Positions 26,815 to 36,067 of a stretch of 43,882 nt of DNA are shown here, piece after piece. The notes beneath the pieces are model-generated. The model made no database searches, was not told the DNA's origin, and was given only the letters and a program-made list of their open reading frames with translations. Both the position numbers and the translations under genes were made by a program. The stretch spans positions 1 through 43,882 of the forward strand of contig WQXU01000022.1 in NCBI GenBank assembly GCA_009781635.1, in the 5' to 3' direction. Source of the DNA: Treponema sp. (GTDB lineage: Bacteria; Spirochaetota; Spirochaetia; Treponematales; Breznakiellaceae). The number at the start of each line of letters is the position of its first letter. Within the stretch, counting starts at the first letter, position 1.

Positions 26815-27857
26815 TTAAAAATAACTCCGCTTGTTACTTCGCAAGCTTCTCCGATAATAAAAGCGCTCTCACCGCATGCTTTCAAACATTCAAGAGCTTC
26901 ATCTGCATTTTCAGGTGATACTGTTACGCACATGCCAACGCCCATATTGTAAGTGTTAAACATATCGCGTTGATCAATATTTCCTTCCCCGGCGATTATA
27001 TTAAAAACCGGCTGTGTTTTAACGGCGCTTTTAAATATAACAGCGCCAAGATTATTATTAAGCATGCGCGGAATATTTTCCTGAAAGCCGCCGCCTGTTA
27101 TGTGACAAATTGATTTTAAATTAGTTTTTTCAAGCGCTGTCAATATTGATTTTACATAAATTCTTGTAGGTTTTAAAAGTTCTTCTGCAAGCGTCATTCC
27201 AAGATCTGCATAATGTTTTTCCAGTATTTTTTTATCCGTGTCAATCTTAAAAACCTTGCGCGTAAGCGAAAAGCCGTTGGAATGAACGCCGGATGAGGCA
27301 AGCGCGATTATTATATCGCCGTGTTTTACACTGTTTTTATCCGGTATTTTTGATTTTTCGGCAATACCTACGGAAAATCCTGCAATATCGTATTCATTTT
27401 CATCCATCATTCCGGGATGTTCTGCTGTCTCTCCGCCGATAAGAGCGCAGCCTGCCTGCACGCAGCCTTCAGCAACTCCCTTAACAATCTGCTCAACTTT
27501 TTCCGGAATATTTTTACCCATTGCAATATAATCAAGAAAAAATAATGGCCTTGCCGAAGCGCAGACAATATCGTTTACGCACATGGCTACGCAGTCTATG
27601 CCGATAGTATCGTGTTTATCCATGTACATTGCGATTTTTAATTTGGTTCCAACTCCGTCTGTGCCGGATACAAGAACAGGCTCTTTTACAGAGGCATAAG
27701 CGTCAAGAGAAAAAAGTCCTCCAAAGCTTCCGATTCCTTCAAGAACTCCTTTAATCCTTGTGCGTTCAACGTGCTTTTTTATCAGTTCGACAGAGCGGTA
27801 TCCGGCAGTAACATCAACTCCTGCTTCTTTGTAGCTCTTACTGTGACTGTTTTGCAT
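26811..27857 (-). CDS. purM: Phosphoribosylformylglycinamidine cyclo-ligase
   Basis: PurM (AIR synthetase) closes the imidazole ring, step 5 of purine synthesis. The 348-residue protein has the typical YKEAGVDVTAGYRSVELIK start and VLVSGTDGVGTKLKIAM. DTIGIDCVAMCVNDIVC and ALIGGETAEHPGMM follow, and the ITGGGFQENIPRML loop is present. It starts 1 nt after the purF stop. Confidence 0.96.
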   Translation of the reverse strand: MQNSHSKSYKEAGVDVTAGYRSVELIKKHVERTRIKGVLEGIGSFGGLFSLDAYASVKEPVLVSGTDGVGTKLKIAMYMDKHDTIGIDCVAMCVNDIVCASARPLFFLDYIAMGKNIPEKVEQIVKGVAEGCVQAGCALIGGETAEHPGMMDENEYDIAGFSVGIAEKSKIPDKNSVKHGDIIIALASSGVHSNGFSLTRKVFKIDTDKKILEKHYADLGMTLAEELLKPTRIYVKSILTALEKTNLKSICHITGGGFQENIPRMLNNNLGAVIFKSAVKTQPVFNIIAGEGNIDQRDMFNTYNMGVGMCVTVSPENADEALECLKACGESAFIIGEACEVTSGVIFK

Positions 27858-27858
27858 A

Positions 27859-29298
27859 TTACTTGCCTATTTTTTTTTCATATTTGCTTTTTGGAATTAT
27901 TTCCGGCTCCGGCACAGGATAATTTCCTGTAAAACAGCCGTCGCAAAACCGGCAGCCTGCATTTTCCGCTATTTTTGTAACGTGTTCCTTTGCAAGGAAT
28001 CCCAGGCTGTCCGCTTCAAGATATTCGCAGATTTCCTTCTCGCTCATTCTGCATGAAATCAGATTATCGCGGCTGTCAATATCCGTGCCGAAATAGCAGG
28101 GGTTTACAAAAGGCGGGGATGAAATACGCAGATGAACTTCTTTTGCTCCTGTTTCGCGAACAAGTTTTACAATTCTTTTCATGGTTGTACCTCTTACGAT
28201 AGAATCGTCTATAAGTACAACACGCTTGTCTCTTATACTGGCTTCGATTGTGTTTATCTTTATTCTTACTGCGCGATCACGCTCTTCCTGTGTTGGCTGG
28301 ATGAATGTCCGCCCTATATACCTGTTTTTTATAAAACCTACACCATAGGGAATACCCGATTGACGCGAATATCCAAGAGCTGCATCAAGGCCTGAGTCCG
28401 GCACTCCAAAAACAATATCAGCCTGAACCGGGTGTTCAAGAGCAAGAAAAGCTCCCGCCCTCTGGCGGGCAGTATGAACACTGGCTCCTTCAATGACAGA
28501 ATCCGGGCGCGCAAAATATATAAACTCAAAAACACACATGCCGCTCTTTTTTCCGCAGTGCGTAGTAATGCTGCGGCAGCCTTCTTTGTCTACAACGACA
28601 ATTTCGCCGGGCTTTATGTCGCGTACAAAATCCGCTCCGATACTGTCAAGCGCGCAGCTTTCAGATGCAAAAACAATATCCCCCTGTAATTTACCCATAC
28701 ACAGGGGGCGGAAACCATGCGGATCGCGAATTGCTATCAGTTTGCTCGGTGACATTATTACAAGAGAATATGCGCCTTCAATTTCGAACATTGCCTTGTC
28801 TATTGCATCTTCTATTGTATTTGTGTGTATTCTTTTTTTTGTAATTATATTTATGATTATTTCGGTGTCGTTTGTCGTATGAAAAACTGTACCTTCCATT
28901 TGCAGTTTTTCGCGCAGCGCCTCAGAATTGGTAATGCTGCCGTTATGCGCAATGGCCATTGCGCCTTTTATGTGCCTTACAACAAGCGGCTGGGCGTTTG
29001 AACGGCTCTTTTGATCCGTAGGCGAATAACGCACATGGCCGATTGCCATATTACCCTTGCCAAGTTTTGACAAGGTATCCTTGCAAAAAACATCGGGGAC
29101 AAGGCCAATATCACTGTGATACTGCATAAGTCCCTCATTGCATACTGCTATTCCGCAGCTTTCCTGTCCGCGATGCTGCAAGGCATAAAGAGCCATGTAG
29201 GCCTGAGCTGCAACATCACAAGATGCATTTGCCGAGTAAATGCCGAATATTCCGCATTTCTCCTGCATTCTCCCCTGAAGGCGGTCTTCCCCAACCAT
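27859..29298 (-). CDS. purF: Amidophosphoribosyltransferase
   Basis: PurF makes phosphoribosylamine from PRPP and glutamine, the committed step of purine synthesis. The class II glutaminase begins at Cys15 (CGIFGIY), the predicted N-terminal nucleophile. Starting at 29298 (GGGAG just upstream) gives a 14-residue propeptide, comparable to known PurF propeptides. Starting at an internal ATG 30 nt later would leave only four residues. The phosphoribosyltransferase domain has the PRPP loop VVLIDDSIVRGTTMKRIV. C-terminal cysteines (GCRFCDGCFTGNYP) suggest the iron-sulfur type found in Bacillus. 479 residues is a normal length. Confidence 0.96.
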   Translation of the reverse strand: MVGEDRLQGRMQEKCGIFGIYSANASCDVAAQAYMALYALQHRGQESCGIAVCNEGLMQYHSDIGLVPDVFCKDTLSKLGKGNMAIGHVRYSPTDQKSRSNAQPLVVRHIKGAMAIAHNGSITNSEALREKLQMEGTVFHTTNDTEIIINIITKKRIHTNTIEDAIDKAMFEIEGAYSLVIMSPSKLIAIRDPHGFRPLCMGKLQGDIVFASESCALDSIGADFVRDIKPGEIVVVDKEGCRSITTHCGKKSGMCVFEFIYFARPDSVIEGASVHTARQRAGAFLALEHPVQADIVFGVPDSGLDAALGYSRQSGIPYGVGFIKNRYIGRTFIQPTQEERDRAVRIKINTIEASIRDKRVVLIDDSIVRGTTMKRIVKLVRETGAKEVHLRISSPPFVNPCYFGTDIDSRDNLISCRMSEKEICEYLEADSLGFLAKEHVTKIAENAGCRFCDGCFTGNYPVPEPEIIPKSKYEKKIGK

Positions 29299-29343
29299 AT
29301 TTCTCCCAATTACTAACTATATTGCATGAATTGCCCTATTCGT

Positions 29344-29847
29344 TCAAGTAGCCGGGAACTCTGTTTCCATTTTTTTTGCCTTGATCTCTACTTCTGCTTC
29401 CATGTTTTTCATATACTGTTCAAGCCACAAGGATATATTTTTATTTTCAATGGCAAGGATGCGAACGGCAAGAAGGCCTGCGTTTTTTGCGCCGTTAACA
29501 GCAACTGTCGCAACGGGGATGCCTCCAGGCATTTGCACAATCGAAAGCAATGAATCAAGCCCGGAAAATGCTTGTGTTTTTACAGGCACTCCAATTACAG
29601 GAAGCGCAGTTATTGAAGCTGTCATACCAGGAAGATGAGCGGAGCCTCCTGCGCCTGCTATAATAACTTTAAGCCCGCGTTCCGCCGCAGTCTCTGCGTA
29701 TTTTACAAGACGCTTTACAGTACGATGCGCAGATACAATTGTCATTTCGTATGAGATACCGGCCTGTTCAAGGATTGCGGCGGCTTCCTTCATTACAGGA
29801 AGGTCAGAATCGCTGCCCATAATAATTCCAACATGCACATTTTTCAT
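29344..29847 (-). CDS. purE: N5-carboxyaminoimidazole ribonucleotide mutase
   Basis: Class I PurE moves the carboxyl group of N5-CAIR to C4, giving CAIR. The 167-residue protein has the signature [13 protein letters not shown] near the N-terminus, then SAHRT and [16 protein letters not shown]. Presence of purK next to it supports the class I (two-enzyme) route. It overlaps purK by 4 nt and is followed by 45 nt before purF. Confidence 0.96.
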   Translation of the reverse strand: MKNVHVGIIMGSDSDLPVMKEAAAILEQAGISYEMTIVSAHRTVKRLVKYAETAAERGLKVIIAGAGGSAHLPGMTASITALPVIGVPVKTQAFSGLDSLLSIVQMPGGIPVATVAVNGAKNAGLLAVRILAIENKNISLWLEQYMKNMEAEVEIKAKKMETEFPAT

Positions 29848-30998
29848 TTTGAATCTCCTTCTGTGTTTTCACCGCCTATCTTTAGCAAATTACGTATATA
29901 TTCACTTTTTTCTATAGCTTCATTAAGGGTGCCGGATGTCACGGTAAAATGACCCATTTTCCGGTATGGCCTTGATTCAATTTTTCCGTAAAGGTGCAGG
30001 GAAAGCCCGGGAACATTCAAAGCTTTTTCAAAACCTTCTATAAGCATTTTTCCTCTGCTTTGTTTTTGCCCCAGAATATTTAACATTACAGCAGGCCTAA
30101 TAAGGCTTGTATCTCCAAGCGGAAGCCCTGCAATAGAACGAATATGCTGTTCAAACTGACAAGTTACACAGGCTTCCATTGTATAATGCCCTGAATTATG
30201 AGGACGGGGAGCCACTTCGTTAACCAGTATATTTCCGTGGTTATCAAGAAATAGCTCTACTCCGAAAATGCCAACTCCATCCAGAGCTTCAACAACACTT
30301 ATTGCAATTTCATGCGCGCAGGAAGCTGTTTTTTCATCAATGCGGGCAGGAGCTATAACTGTATCGCATATGTTATGATCGGGGTTAAAGGCCATTTCTG
30401 TTACGGGAAAAGCAGCAACAGAACCATCCTGGGCGCGGGCTACCATAACTGCAAGTTCCTTGTTTATGTCAATCATCTCCTCAAAAATCGATGGAGAGTT
30501 CATGGGAGCATCTTCTTTATTTTTTAAAACACGAACACCTCTGCCGTCATAACCGCCCCTCCTTGTTTTTTGCACAAGCGGAAATTTATTCGCGGAAAAA
30601 TCGAAGCTTTCAGGCTTATCACAGGTAAAGTATGATGATGTGGGGATTCCCTTTTTTACAAAGAGCTCTTTTTGAAAACCCTTATCCTGAATTATTCCAA
30701 GTACAGAAGCACAGGGATACATCCTGTATCCGCGGGATTCAAGATTTCCAAGGGCATCTATATTGATATGCTCTATTTCATAGGTCATGATATCTGACAC
30801 ACCTGCAAGTTTTTCAAGCGCATCAGGATCTTTAAGGCTTCCATTTATAAATATATCTGAAAGTGATTTTGCAGGCGCATCTTCAGAATCAAGAACCGCA
30901 AAACGAAAACCCAGCTTTTTTGAACGGTATATCATCATGCGGCCAAGCTGACCGCCCCCTATTATTCCGATAGTACCTGGTGGATAAAGAACCGGCAT
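29844..30998 (-). CDS. purK: N5-carboxyaminoimidazole ribonucleotide synthase
   Basis: PurK carboxylates AIR with bicarbonate and ATP, feeding PurE. The 384-residue ATP-grasp protein begins with [21 protein letters not shown]. It also has [19 protein letters not shown] and a metal-binding [18 protein letters not shown]. It is the first gene of the pur operon. There is no Shine-Dalgarno sequence; TGaTATAAT ends 6 nt before the ATG, so the mRNA is predicted to be leaderless and there is no room for a purine riboswitch. Confidence 0.95.
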   Translation of the reverse strand: MPVLYPPGTIGIIGGGQLGRMMIYRSKKLGFRFAVLDSEDAPAKSLSDIFINGSLKDPDALEKLAGVSDIMTYEIEHINIDALGNLESRGYRMYPCASVLGIIQDKGFQKELFVKKGIPTSSYFTCDKPESFDFSANKFPLVQKTRRGGYDGRGVRVLKNKEDAPMNSPSIFEEMIDINKELAVMVARAQDGSVAAFPVTEMAFNPDHNICDTVIAPARIDEKTASCAHEIAISVVEALDGVGIFGVELFLDNHGNILVNEVAPRPHNSGHYTMEACVTCQFEQHIRSIAGLPLGDTSLIRPAVMLNILGQKQSRGKMLIEGFEKALNVPGLSLHLYGKIESRPYRKMGHFTVTSGTLNEAIEKSEYIRNLLKIGGENTEGDSK

Positions 30999-31004
30999 AA
31001 CAAA

Positions 31005-31033
31005 ATTATATCAGGTAAAAATACAAAATGAAA
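31005..31033 (-). promoter_or_regulatory. pur operon promoter, extended -10
   Basis: On the minus strand TATAAT (31005-31010) is preceded by TG one base upstream, an extended -10. The -35 at 17 nt is weak (TTTCAT, 31028-31033). The purK ATG is 6 nt downstream of the -10 box. Confidence 0.6.
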
Positions 31034-31078
31034 CAAGCTAAAAATACATAATGATTAATAATGTTCATAATTTTATCA

Positions 31079-31107
31079 TTGAATATATGTATAATTTTTT
31101 ATATCAT
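31079..31107 (+). promoter_or_regulatory. metY promoter
   Basis: TTGAAT (31079-31084) and TATCAT (31102-31107) are 17 nt apart. The predicted leader is about 13 nt and holds AAGGAG (31115-31120). The region is AT-rich, and other -10-like hexamers overlap it. Confidence 0.45.
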
Positions 31108-31126
31108 AATTTATAAGGAGTTAACT

Positions 31127-32416
31127 ATGGCAGTTAAAAATTACCGGTTTGAAACAATCCAGGTTCACGCCGGACAGGAACAGGCGGATCCTGCAACAGG
31201 TTCACGCGCAGTTCCCATATATCAGACGACATCCTTTGTTTTCCCCGATTCAAGAACCGCTGCCGCCCGTTTTGCCCTTACAGAACCGGGAAATCTTTAT
31301 TCAAGACTTACAAACCCGACATGGGATATATTTGAGCAGCGTATGGCGGCTCTTGAAAAAGGGGAGGCAGCCCTTGCTGTCGCTTCAGGACAGGCCGCCA
31401 TCTGTTATGCGATTCAAAATATCGCAAGGACAGGAGATCATATCATAGCCGATACTCAAGTTTACGGCGGCACATATAATCTTTTTGCAAATACCTTCCA
31501 TGACATGGGCATAGAAACAACCTTCCTTGATTTAAATGATTTACAGAGTTATAAAAATGCAATAAAACCGAATACCAAGGCAGTTTTTTTTGAAACCCTC
31601 GGCAATCCCAATGCCTCAATTATTGACATAGAAGCAATAACACAGATTGCGCACAATCACGGAATCCCTGTAATTGCAGATAACTCTCTTGCCACTCCTT
31701 ATTTGTTAAGGCCAATAGAACACGGCGCTGATATTGTTGTTCATTCTGCGACGAAATTTATCGGAGGACACGGCACATCTATAGGAGGCGTAATTGTAGA
31801 CAGCGGCAAATTTGACTGGAAGCAAAACGATAAATTCCCTGGTTTGACAAAACCAAATCCAAGCTATCACGGCATTGTATTTACAGAAGCTGCTAAGAAC
31901 CTTGCCTTTATTGTCAAGGCGCGCACTACCCTGTTACGTGACACCGGCGCCTGCCTTTCGCCCTTTAATGCCTTTTTATTCCTGCAGGGTCTTGAAACTC
32001 TTTCACTGCGCGTAGAGCGCCATGTAGAAAACGCCTTAAAGGTTGTTAATTTCCTTAACGCCCATCCCCAGGTTGACAAAGTAAACCACCCCAGCCTTTC
32101 AGAGCATCGTGATTATGAACTTTATAAAAGATATTTTCCCAATGGGGCCGGAGCCATTTTCAGCATAGAAATAAAAGGCGGCAGCGAAAAAGCGCAAAAG
32201 TTTACAGAAAAGCTTAAATTATTTTCGCTTCTTGCAAATATGGCTGATGTAAAATCCCTTGTTATCCATCCTGCTTCCACAACGCATTCTCAAATTAATG
32301 AAAAAGAACTTCTTGAATGCGGGATAAAACCTTCGACCATAAGGCTTTCCATAGGAACAGAACACATTGATGATATTATAGACGATCTTAAGCAGGCCCT
32401 GGATGCGGTCAGCTGA
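31127..32416 (+). CDS. metY: O-acetylhomoserine sulfhydrylase
   Basis: This PLP enzyme makes homocysteine (or methionine) from O-acetylhomoserine and sulfide. The 429-residue protein starts MAVKNYRFETIQVHAGQE and has the PLP-binding Lys210 in HSATKFIGGHG. NLYSRLTNPTWDIFEQRMAALE and HPASTTHSQ are Cys/Met-metabolism family signatures. The length of about 430 residues and the sequence KPNPSYHG favour the MetY branch over cystathionine enzymes. AAGGAG lies 6 nt before the ATG. cysK follows, so the pair handles sulfide assimilation into both amino acids. Confidence 0.93.
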   Translation: MAVKNYRFETIQVHAGQEQADPATGSRAVPIYQTTSFVFPDSRTAAARFALTEPGNLYSRLTNPTWDIFEQRMAALEKGEAALAVASGQAAICYAIQNIARTGDHIIADTQVYGGTYNLFANTFHDMGIETTFLDLNDLQSYKNAIKPNTKAVFFETLGNPNASIIDIEAITQIAHNHGIPVIADNSLATPYLLRPIEHGADIVVHSATKFIGGHGTSIGGVIVDSGKFDWKQNDKFPGLTKPNPSYHGIVFTEAAKNLAFIVKARTTLLRDTGACLSPFNAFLFLQGLETLSLRVERHVENALKVVNFLNAHPQVDKVNHPSLSEHRDYELYKRYFPNGAGAIFSIEIKGGSEKAQKFTEKLKLFSLLANMADVKSLVIHPASTTHSQINEKELLECGIKPSTIRLSIGTEHIDDIIDDLKQALDAVS

Positions 32417-32449
32417 ACAGGCCGCGGCAATTTTTTTTAAGGATTGATT

Positions 32450-33364
32450 TTGATTGCGGAAAAAATAACAGATTTAATCGGTAATACTCCTTTAGTCAAA
32501 TTAAACAGGATAAATAAAAGCGATGCATTAATTTATGCAAAGCTTGAAAGTTTTAATCCCCATCACAGTATAAAAGACCGTATTGCCCTTGCCATGATCG
32601 AAACTGCGGAAAATGAAGGAAAGTTAAAAAAAGGTGATGTAATAATTGAGCCAACAAGCGGCAATACGGGAATTGGACTTGCATATATTGCCGCAGTCAA
32701 GGGATACAAAATCATTCTTACCATGCCTGATACAATGAGCGAAGAAAGACAAAAACATCTTCTTGCACTTGGAGCGCAGCTAGTACTTACAGACGGAAAA
32801 AACGGAATGAAGGGTGCAATAGAAAAGGCCCGGGAAATAGCAGCTTCGATTCCCAATTCATTTATACCTCAGCAATTTGAAAACCCTGCAAATCCCCTTG
32901 CTCACGAAAAGACAACAGGCCCTGAAATCTGGGATGACAGCAAGGGGAAAGTTGATTTTCTTGTAGGCGGCGTTGGAACAGGCGGCACTCTAAGCGGTGC
33001 AGGCAGATTTCTAAAATCAAAAAAAAGCGGGATACAGATAATCGCTGTTGAACCTGAAGGCTCTCCTGTATTATCAGGCGGCAATCCGGGAGCTCATAAA
33101 ATTCAGGGAATCGGTGCAGGTTTTATCCCTGCCGTTTATGACTCATCTGTAATTGACGCAATTTATAAAATTGATGATGAAAAGGCAGCCCTTACAGCCC
33201 GCAGGCTTGCAAGGGAAGAAGGAATTCTTGCAGGAATCTCATCCGGAGCTGCTTTGGAAGCTGCTCTTGCAATCGCAGAACGCCCTGATAATAAGGGAAA
33301 AATGATTGTTGTTATTTTAAGCGACAGCGGGGAGAGGTATTTATCAACCTGGATGTGGGAATGA
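32450..33364 (+). CDS. cysK: Cysteine synthase A
   Basis: CysK forms cysteine from O-acetylserine and sulfide using PLP. The 304-residue protein shows [13 protein letters not shown] at the N-terminus, the PLP Lys42 in HHSIKDR, the substrate loop [15 protein letters not shown], and the phosphate-binding [14 protein letters not shown] start it at TTG 32450 because AAGGA (32439-32443) is 6 nt upstream; TTG at 32444 is the alternative. It follows metY by 33 nt, so the two are probably co-transcribed. Confidence 0.94.
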   Translation: MIAEKITDLIGNTPLVKLNRINKSDALIYAKLESFNPHHSIKDRIALAMIETAENEGKLKKGDVIIEPTSGNTGIGLAYIAAVKGYKIILTMPDTMSEERQKHLLALGAQLVLTDGKNGMKGAIEKAREIAASIPNSFIPQQFENPANPLAHEKTTGPEIWDDSKGKVDFLVGGVGTGGTLSGAGRFLKSKKSGIQIIAVEPEGSPVLSGGNPGAHKIQGIGAGFIPAVYDSSVIDAIYKIDDEKAALTARRLAREEGILAGISSGAALEAALAIAERPDNKGKMIVVILSDSGERYLSTWMWE

Positions 33365-33377
33365 GCACTTTTAATCA

Positions 33378-33406
33378 TTGACCTAATATTCATTTCTTTT
33401 TAATAT
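33378..33406 (+). promoter_or_regulatory. Promoter of the peptide-binding lipoprotein
   Basis: TTGACC (33378-33383) and TAATAT (33401-33406) are 17 nt apart, and the ATG begins after 6 more nt at 33413. No Shine-Dalgarno sequence can fit, so a leaderless transcript is predicted. Confidence 0.6.
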
Positions 33407-33412
33407 TAATAA

Positions 33413-35233
33413 ATGAAATACATTTCCATATTAATGGCTGTTTTCCTGCTGCTCTTTTTTTCCTGTCTAAGGCATGAAGAATTATCACTTGAACATTTTG
33501 AAGATTTCAGCCCTGCAGGCCTTGCAGAGCTTCTTGAAAAAACAGTAAGCAAACCCTGGCGCGGAGAAGATTTTATTCCCGGAAAGCTCGGCGGAACATG
33601 GTTTTCTGTAATAAATAACGATCCAAAAAGTTTTAACCTTCTTATTGCAGAACAGGACAGCGCAACAGCCTCTGTAGTACGCAGGATGACAGAGTATCTT
33701 ATTGACTATGATGTAATAAAAAGAGAATGGAAACCAAATGCAGCCTCTTTTGAAATTGTTGTTGACGAAGCAAACGATACATTGCAGGTAATTTATACCC
33801 TTCGCGACGATCTTTACTGGAGTTACTATAATTCAAACAGAAGGGTGAAAGTAACAAGCGATGATGTTATTTTCTGGTACAATGAAATAACAGGAGACCC
33901 CTTGTTTAACAGTTCAGGTTACACAGGGCAGTTTCTTGTAATGCCCGACGGAAGCTCTCAGCGCATCAACATAATAAAAATTGATTCTTTGCGCTTTGCT
34001 TTTCATTTTCCCAGAATTATTGCAGAGCCGCTTTTATCTACAAATATGGATTTCGGTCCCAGGCATATATTTGAAGAAGCCAAAATTAGAGGCGGTATTG
34101 AAGGAGTAAGAAACCTTTTTAGCGTCGCAGTTGATCCTGTTACAATTCCCTCCGCAGGCGAATGGTTTTTGGTTGAATACACTCCGGGGCAAAGGCTTTT
34201 GTATAAGCGTAATGCCGATTACTGGAGAAAGGATTCCAGCGGCGTATCACTTCCATATGTTGAAGAAATTGTATTAAGAATTATTCCGGAAGAAAATACC
34301 CAGCTTCTTCTTTTCAGAAACTCAGAGATTGAATCTTACAGCCTTCGCCCGGAAGACCTTGACGCTCTTGTAAACAGACAGGACGGAAGATATACGGTCT
34401 TTAATTCCGAAGGTTCCCTTAATGCGTCTTTTTGGACTTTCAACCAGAATCCTTTAAACAGCGGGAAACCCCAATATGACTGGTTTACAAAAAAAGAATT
34501 CAGACAGGCAATGAGCTGTCTTTTAAACCGTGACAGAATAAACGCGCAAGTTTACCGCGGTCTTGCAGAACCAAAGCTCTCAATTTTTCCGCAGCCCAAT
34601 CCTTACTATAATCCTGAAATAAAACTGCAATATCTTTTTGATGCAGAACGCGCTGTAAAACTTTTATCCTCTATCGGCATAAACATGGACAGGTCAGGAA
34701 CAATGCGTGACAGTGAAAACCGCCAGATTGAGTTTGACCTGACGATAAGATCTGAAAGTTCGATTCAGCAGGATACAGCTCTTATAATTATGGATGAGCT
34801 TTCAAAGATTGGAATTAAGATTAATATCCGCGTTATAGATTTCCAGAAACAGGTTCAGCAGTTATTCGAAACTTTTGACTGGGATTCAACATTAATCGGG
34901 CTTTCAGGCTCGGGTATTTTTCCAAGCCAGGGCAGCAATGTATGGCCCTCATCGGGTAATCTGCATATGTGGCATCCGAACCAGATAACACCTGTAACAG
35001 AATGGGAAGCAAGAATTGACTATCTTTATAACGAAGGGCAATTTACGCTGGACAGAGACAAGGCAAAATTGATATGGGATGAGTTTCAGTCTATTCTGCT
35101 TGAACAAAACCCCATGATTTATCTTATGCGCCCAAGAGGTTTTTGGGCATTAAACAACAGATGGGATTTTACCAATGTTTATTTTGACAACATGAACGGC
35201 CCAGAAACAAAATTCATTTTTCTAAAGCAATAA
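33413..35233 (+). CDS. Extracytoplasmic solute-binding lipoprotein, family 5 (oligopeptide type)
   Basis: The 606-residue protein has a lipoprotein signal (MKYISILMAVFLLLFFSC) with Cys18 as the predicted lipid anchor. The SBP_bac_5 fold follows; typical features are LGGTWFSVINNDPKSFN, the TSDDVIFWYNEI block, YKRNADYWRK and the later FRQAMSCLLNRDRIN. It would capture peptides or similar solutes for an ABC importer. No permease or ATPase genes are nearby, so it is an orphan receptor that must share a transporter or signal otherwise. It has its own promoter. Confidence 0.88.
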   Translation: MKYISILMAVFLLLFFSCLRHEELSLEHFEDFSPAGLAELLEKTVSKPWRGEDFIPGKLGGTWFSVINNDPKSFNLLIAEQDSATASVVRRMTEYLIDYDVIKREWKPNAASFEIVVDEANDTLQVIYTLRDDLYWSYYNSNRRVKVTSDDVIFWYNEITGDPLFNSSGYTGQFLVMPDGSSQRINIIKIDSLRFAFHFPRIIAEPLLSTNMDFGPRHIFEEAKIRGGIEGVRNLFSVAVDPVTIPSAGEWFLVEYTPGQRLLYKRNADYWRKDSSGVSLPYVEEIVLRIIPEENTQLLLFRNSEIESYSLRPEDLDALVNRQDGRYTVFNSEGSLNASFWTFNQNPLNSGKPQYDWFTKKEFRQAMSCLLNRDRINAQVYRGLAEPKLSIFPQPNPYYNPEIKLQYLFDAERAVKLLSSIGINMDRSGTMRDSENRQIEFDLTIRSESSIQQDTALIIMDELSKIGIKINIRVIDFQKQVQQLFETFDWDSTLIGLSGSGIFPSQGSNVWPSSGNLHMWHPNQITPVTEWEARIDYLYNEGQFTLDRDKAKLIWDEFQSILLEQNPMIYLMRPRGFWALNNRWDFTNVYFDNMNGPETKFIFLKQ

Positions 35234-35248
35234 TAAAGGAGTATCCGG

Positions 35249-36064
35249 ATGAAATCATCTAAAGAACTGGGAATTGATATCACTCTTATCGACTTGGTTG
35301 AATCATTTAACTTATCAAGAAATGTAATGAAGTGTCTTAAGCTTTTGCTTGCAAGCGATGAAATACAGGCGGAACAGGAATTTGCAAACACCGTTTCCAT
35401 TATAAGACTTGGTTTTAACGATCACGGTCCTGTACACATGAGGACTGCAACCTATAATGCGCTTTTAATGATGTCTCTGCTTAAAAAAGCGGGAATTAAA
35501 ACCAGCATTGAAAAAGACGGATGCGGCGATTTTGAAGACAGCCTTATAGCGGTTATGCTGGCTGCAATGTTTCATGATCTTGGCATGCAAATGGGAAGGA
35601 CAAATCATGAACTTCACAGTACAATTTTTGCATTGCCCCTTATTAACAGTATACTGGTTCAGGTTTTTCCTGAAAATCTGCAAAAGAGAGTGATAATCCG
35701 CGCTGTAGCGCTTGAAGGAATTGCAGGTCACATGGGTACAATCAGCATTTCATCTCTAGAAGCCGGAATTATTCAGATTGCAGACGGATGTGACATGACA
35801 AAGGGAAGGGCCCGCATTCCTATTTCTCTTGCATCGTCTACGGGAATGGGACATATCCATCAATATTCAGCTAACGCGATTGAAACTGTAAATATATCAC
35901 AGGGAGAAGAAAAACCAATACGCATTGACATACACATGACAAATGAAGCTGGTGTTTTTCAGATAGAAGAAGTACTGATGCATAAAGTATCGGGAAGCAC
36001 AGCGAAAAAATACATAGAGCTTTACGCAAGCGTAAGGGATGAAGCTGCAAGAAGGTACCTGTAA
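35249..36064 (+). CDS. HD-domain phosphohydrolase
   Basis: The 271-residue cytoplasmic protein has an HD metal-binding constellation: NDHGPVHMRTAT (H59, H63), MFHDLG (H109, D110) and NHELHS (H120, H123). A later IIQIADGCDMTKGRARI supplies the distal Asp. It resembles predicted HD hydrolases of the COG2316 group; the substrate is unknown. AAGGAG lies 8 nt before the ATG, 15 nt after the lipoprotein gene. aroC starts 3 nt after its stop. Confidence 0.8.
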   Translation: MKSSKELGIDITLIDLVESFNLSRNVMKCLKLLLASDEIQAEQEFANTVSIIRLGFNDHGPVHMRTATYNALLMMSLLKKAGIKTSIEKDGCGDFEDSLIAVMLAAMFHDLGMQMGRTNHELHSTIFALPLINSILVQVFPENLQKRVIIRAVALEGIAGHMGTISISSLEAGIIQIADGCDMTKGRARIPISLASSTGMGHIHQYSANAIETVNISQGEEKPIRIDIHMTNEAGVFQIEEVLMHKVSGSTAKKYIELYASVRDEAARRYL

Positions 36065-36067
36065 AAA

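Noticed and set aside
30999-31126. Purine or SAM riboswitch between purK and metY
   Set aside because: The purK start is predicted leaderless and the metY leader is only about 13 nt, so neither has room for an aptamer, and no aptamer core is visible.
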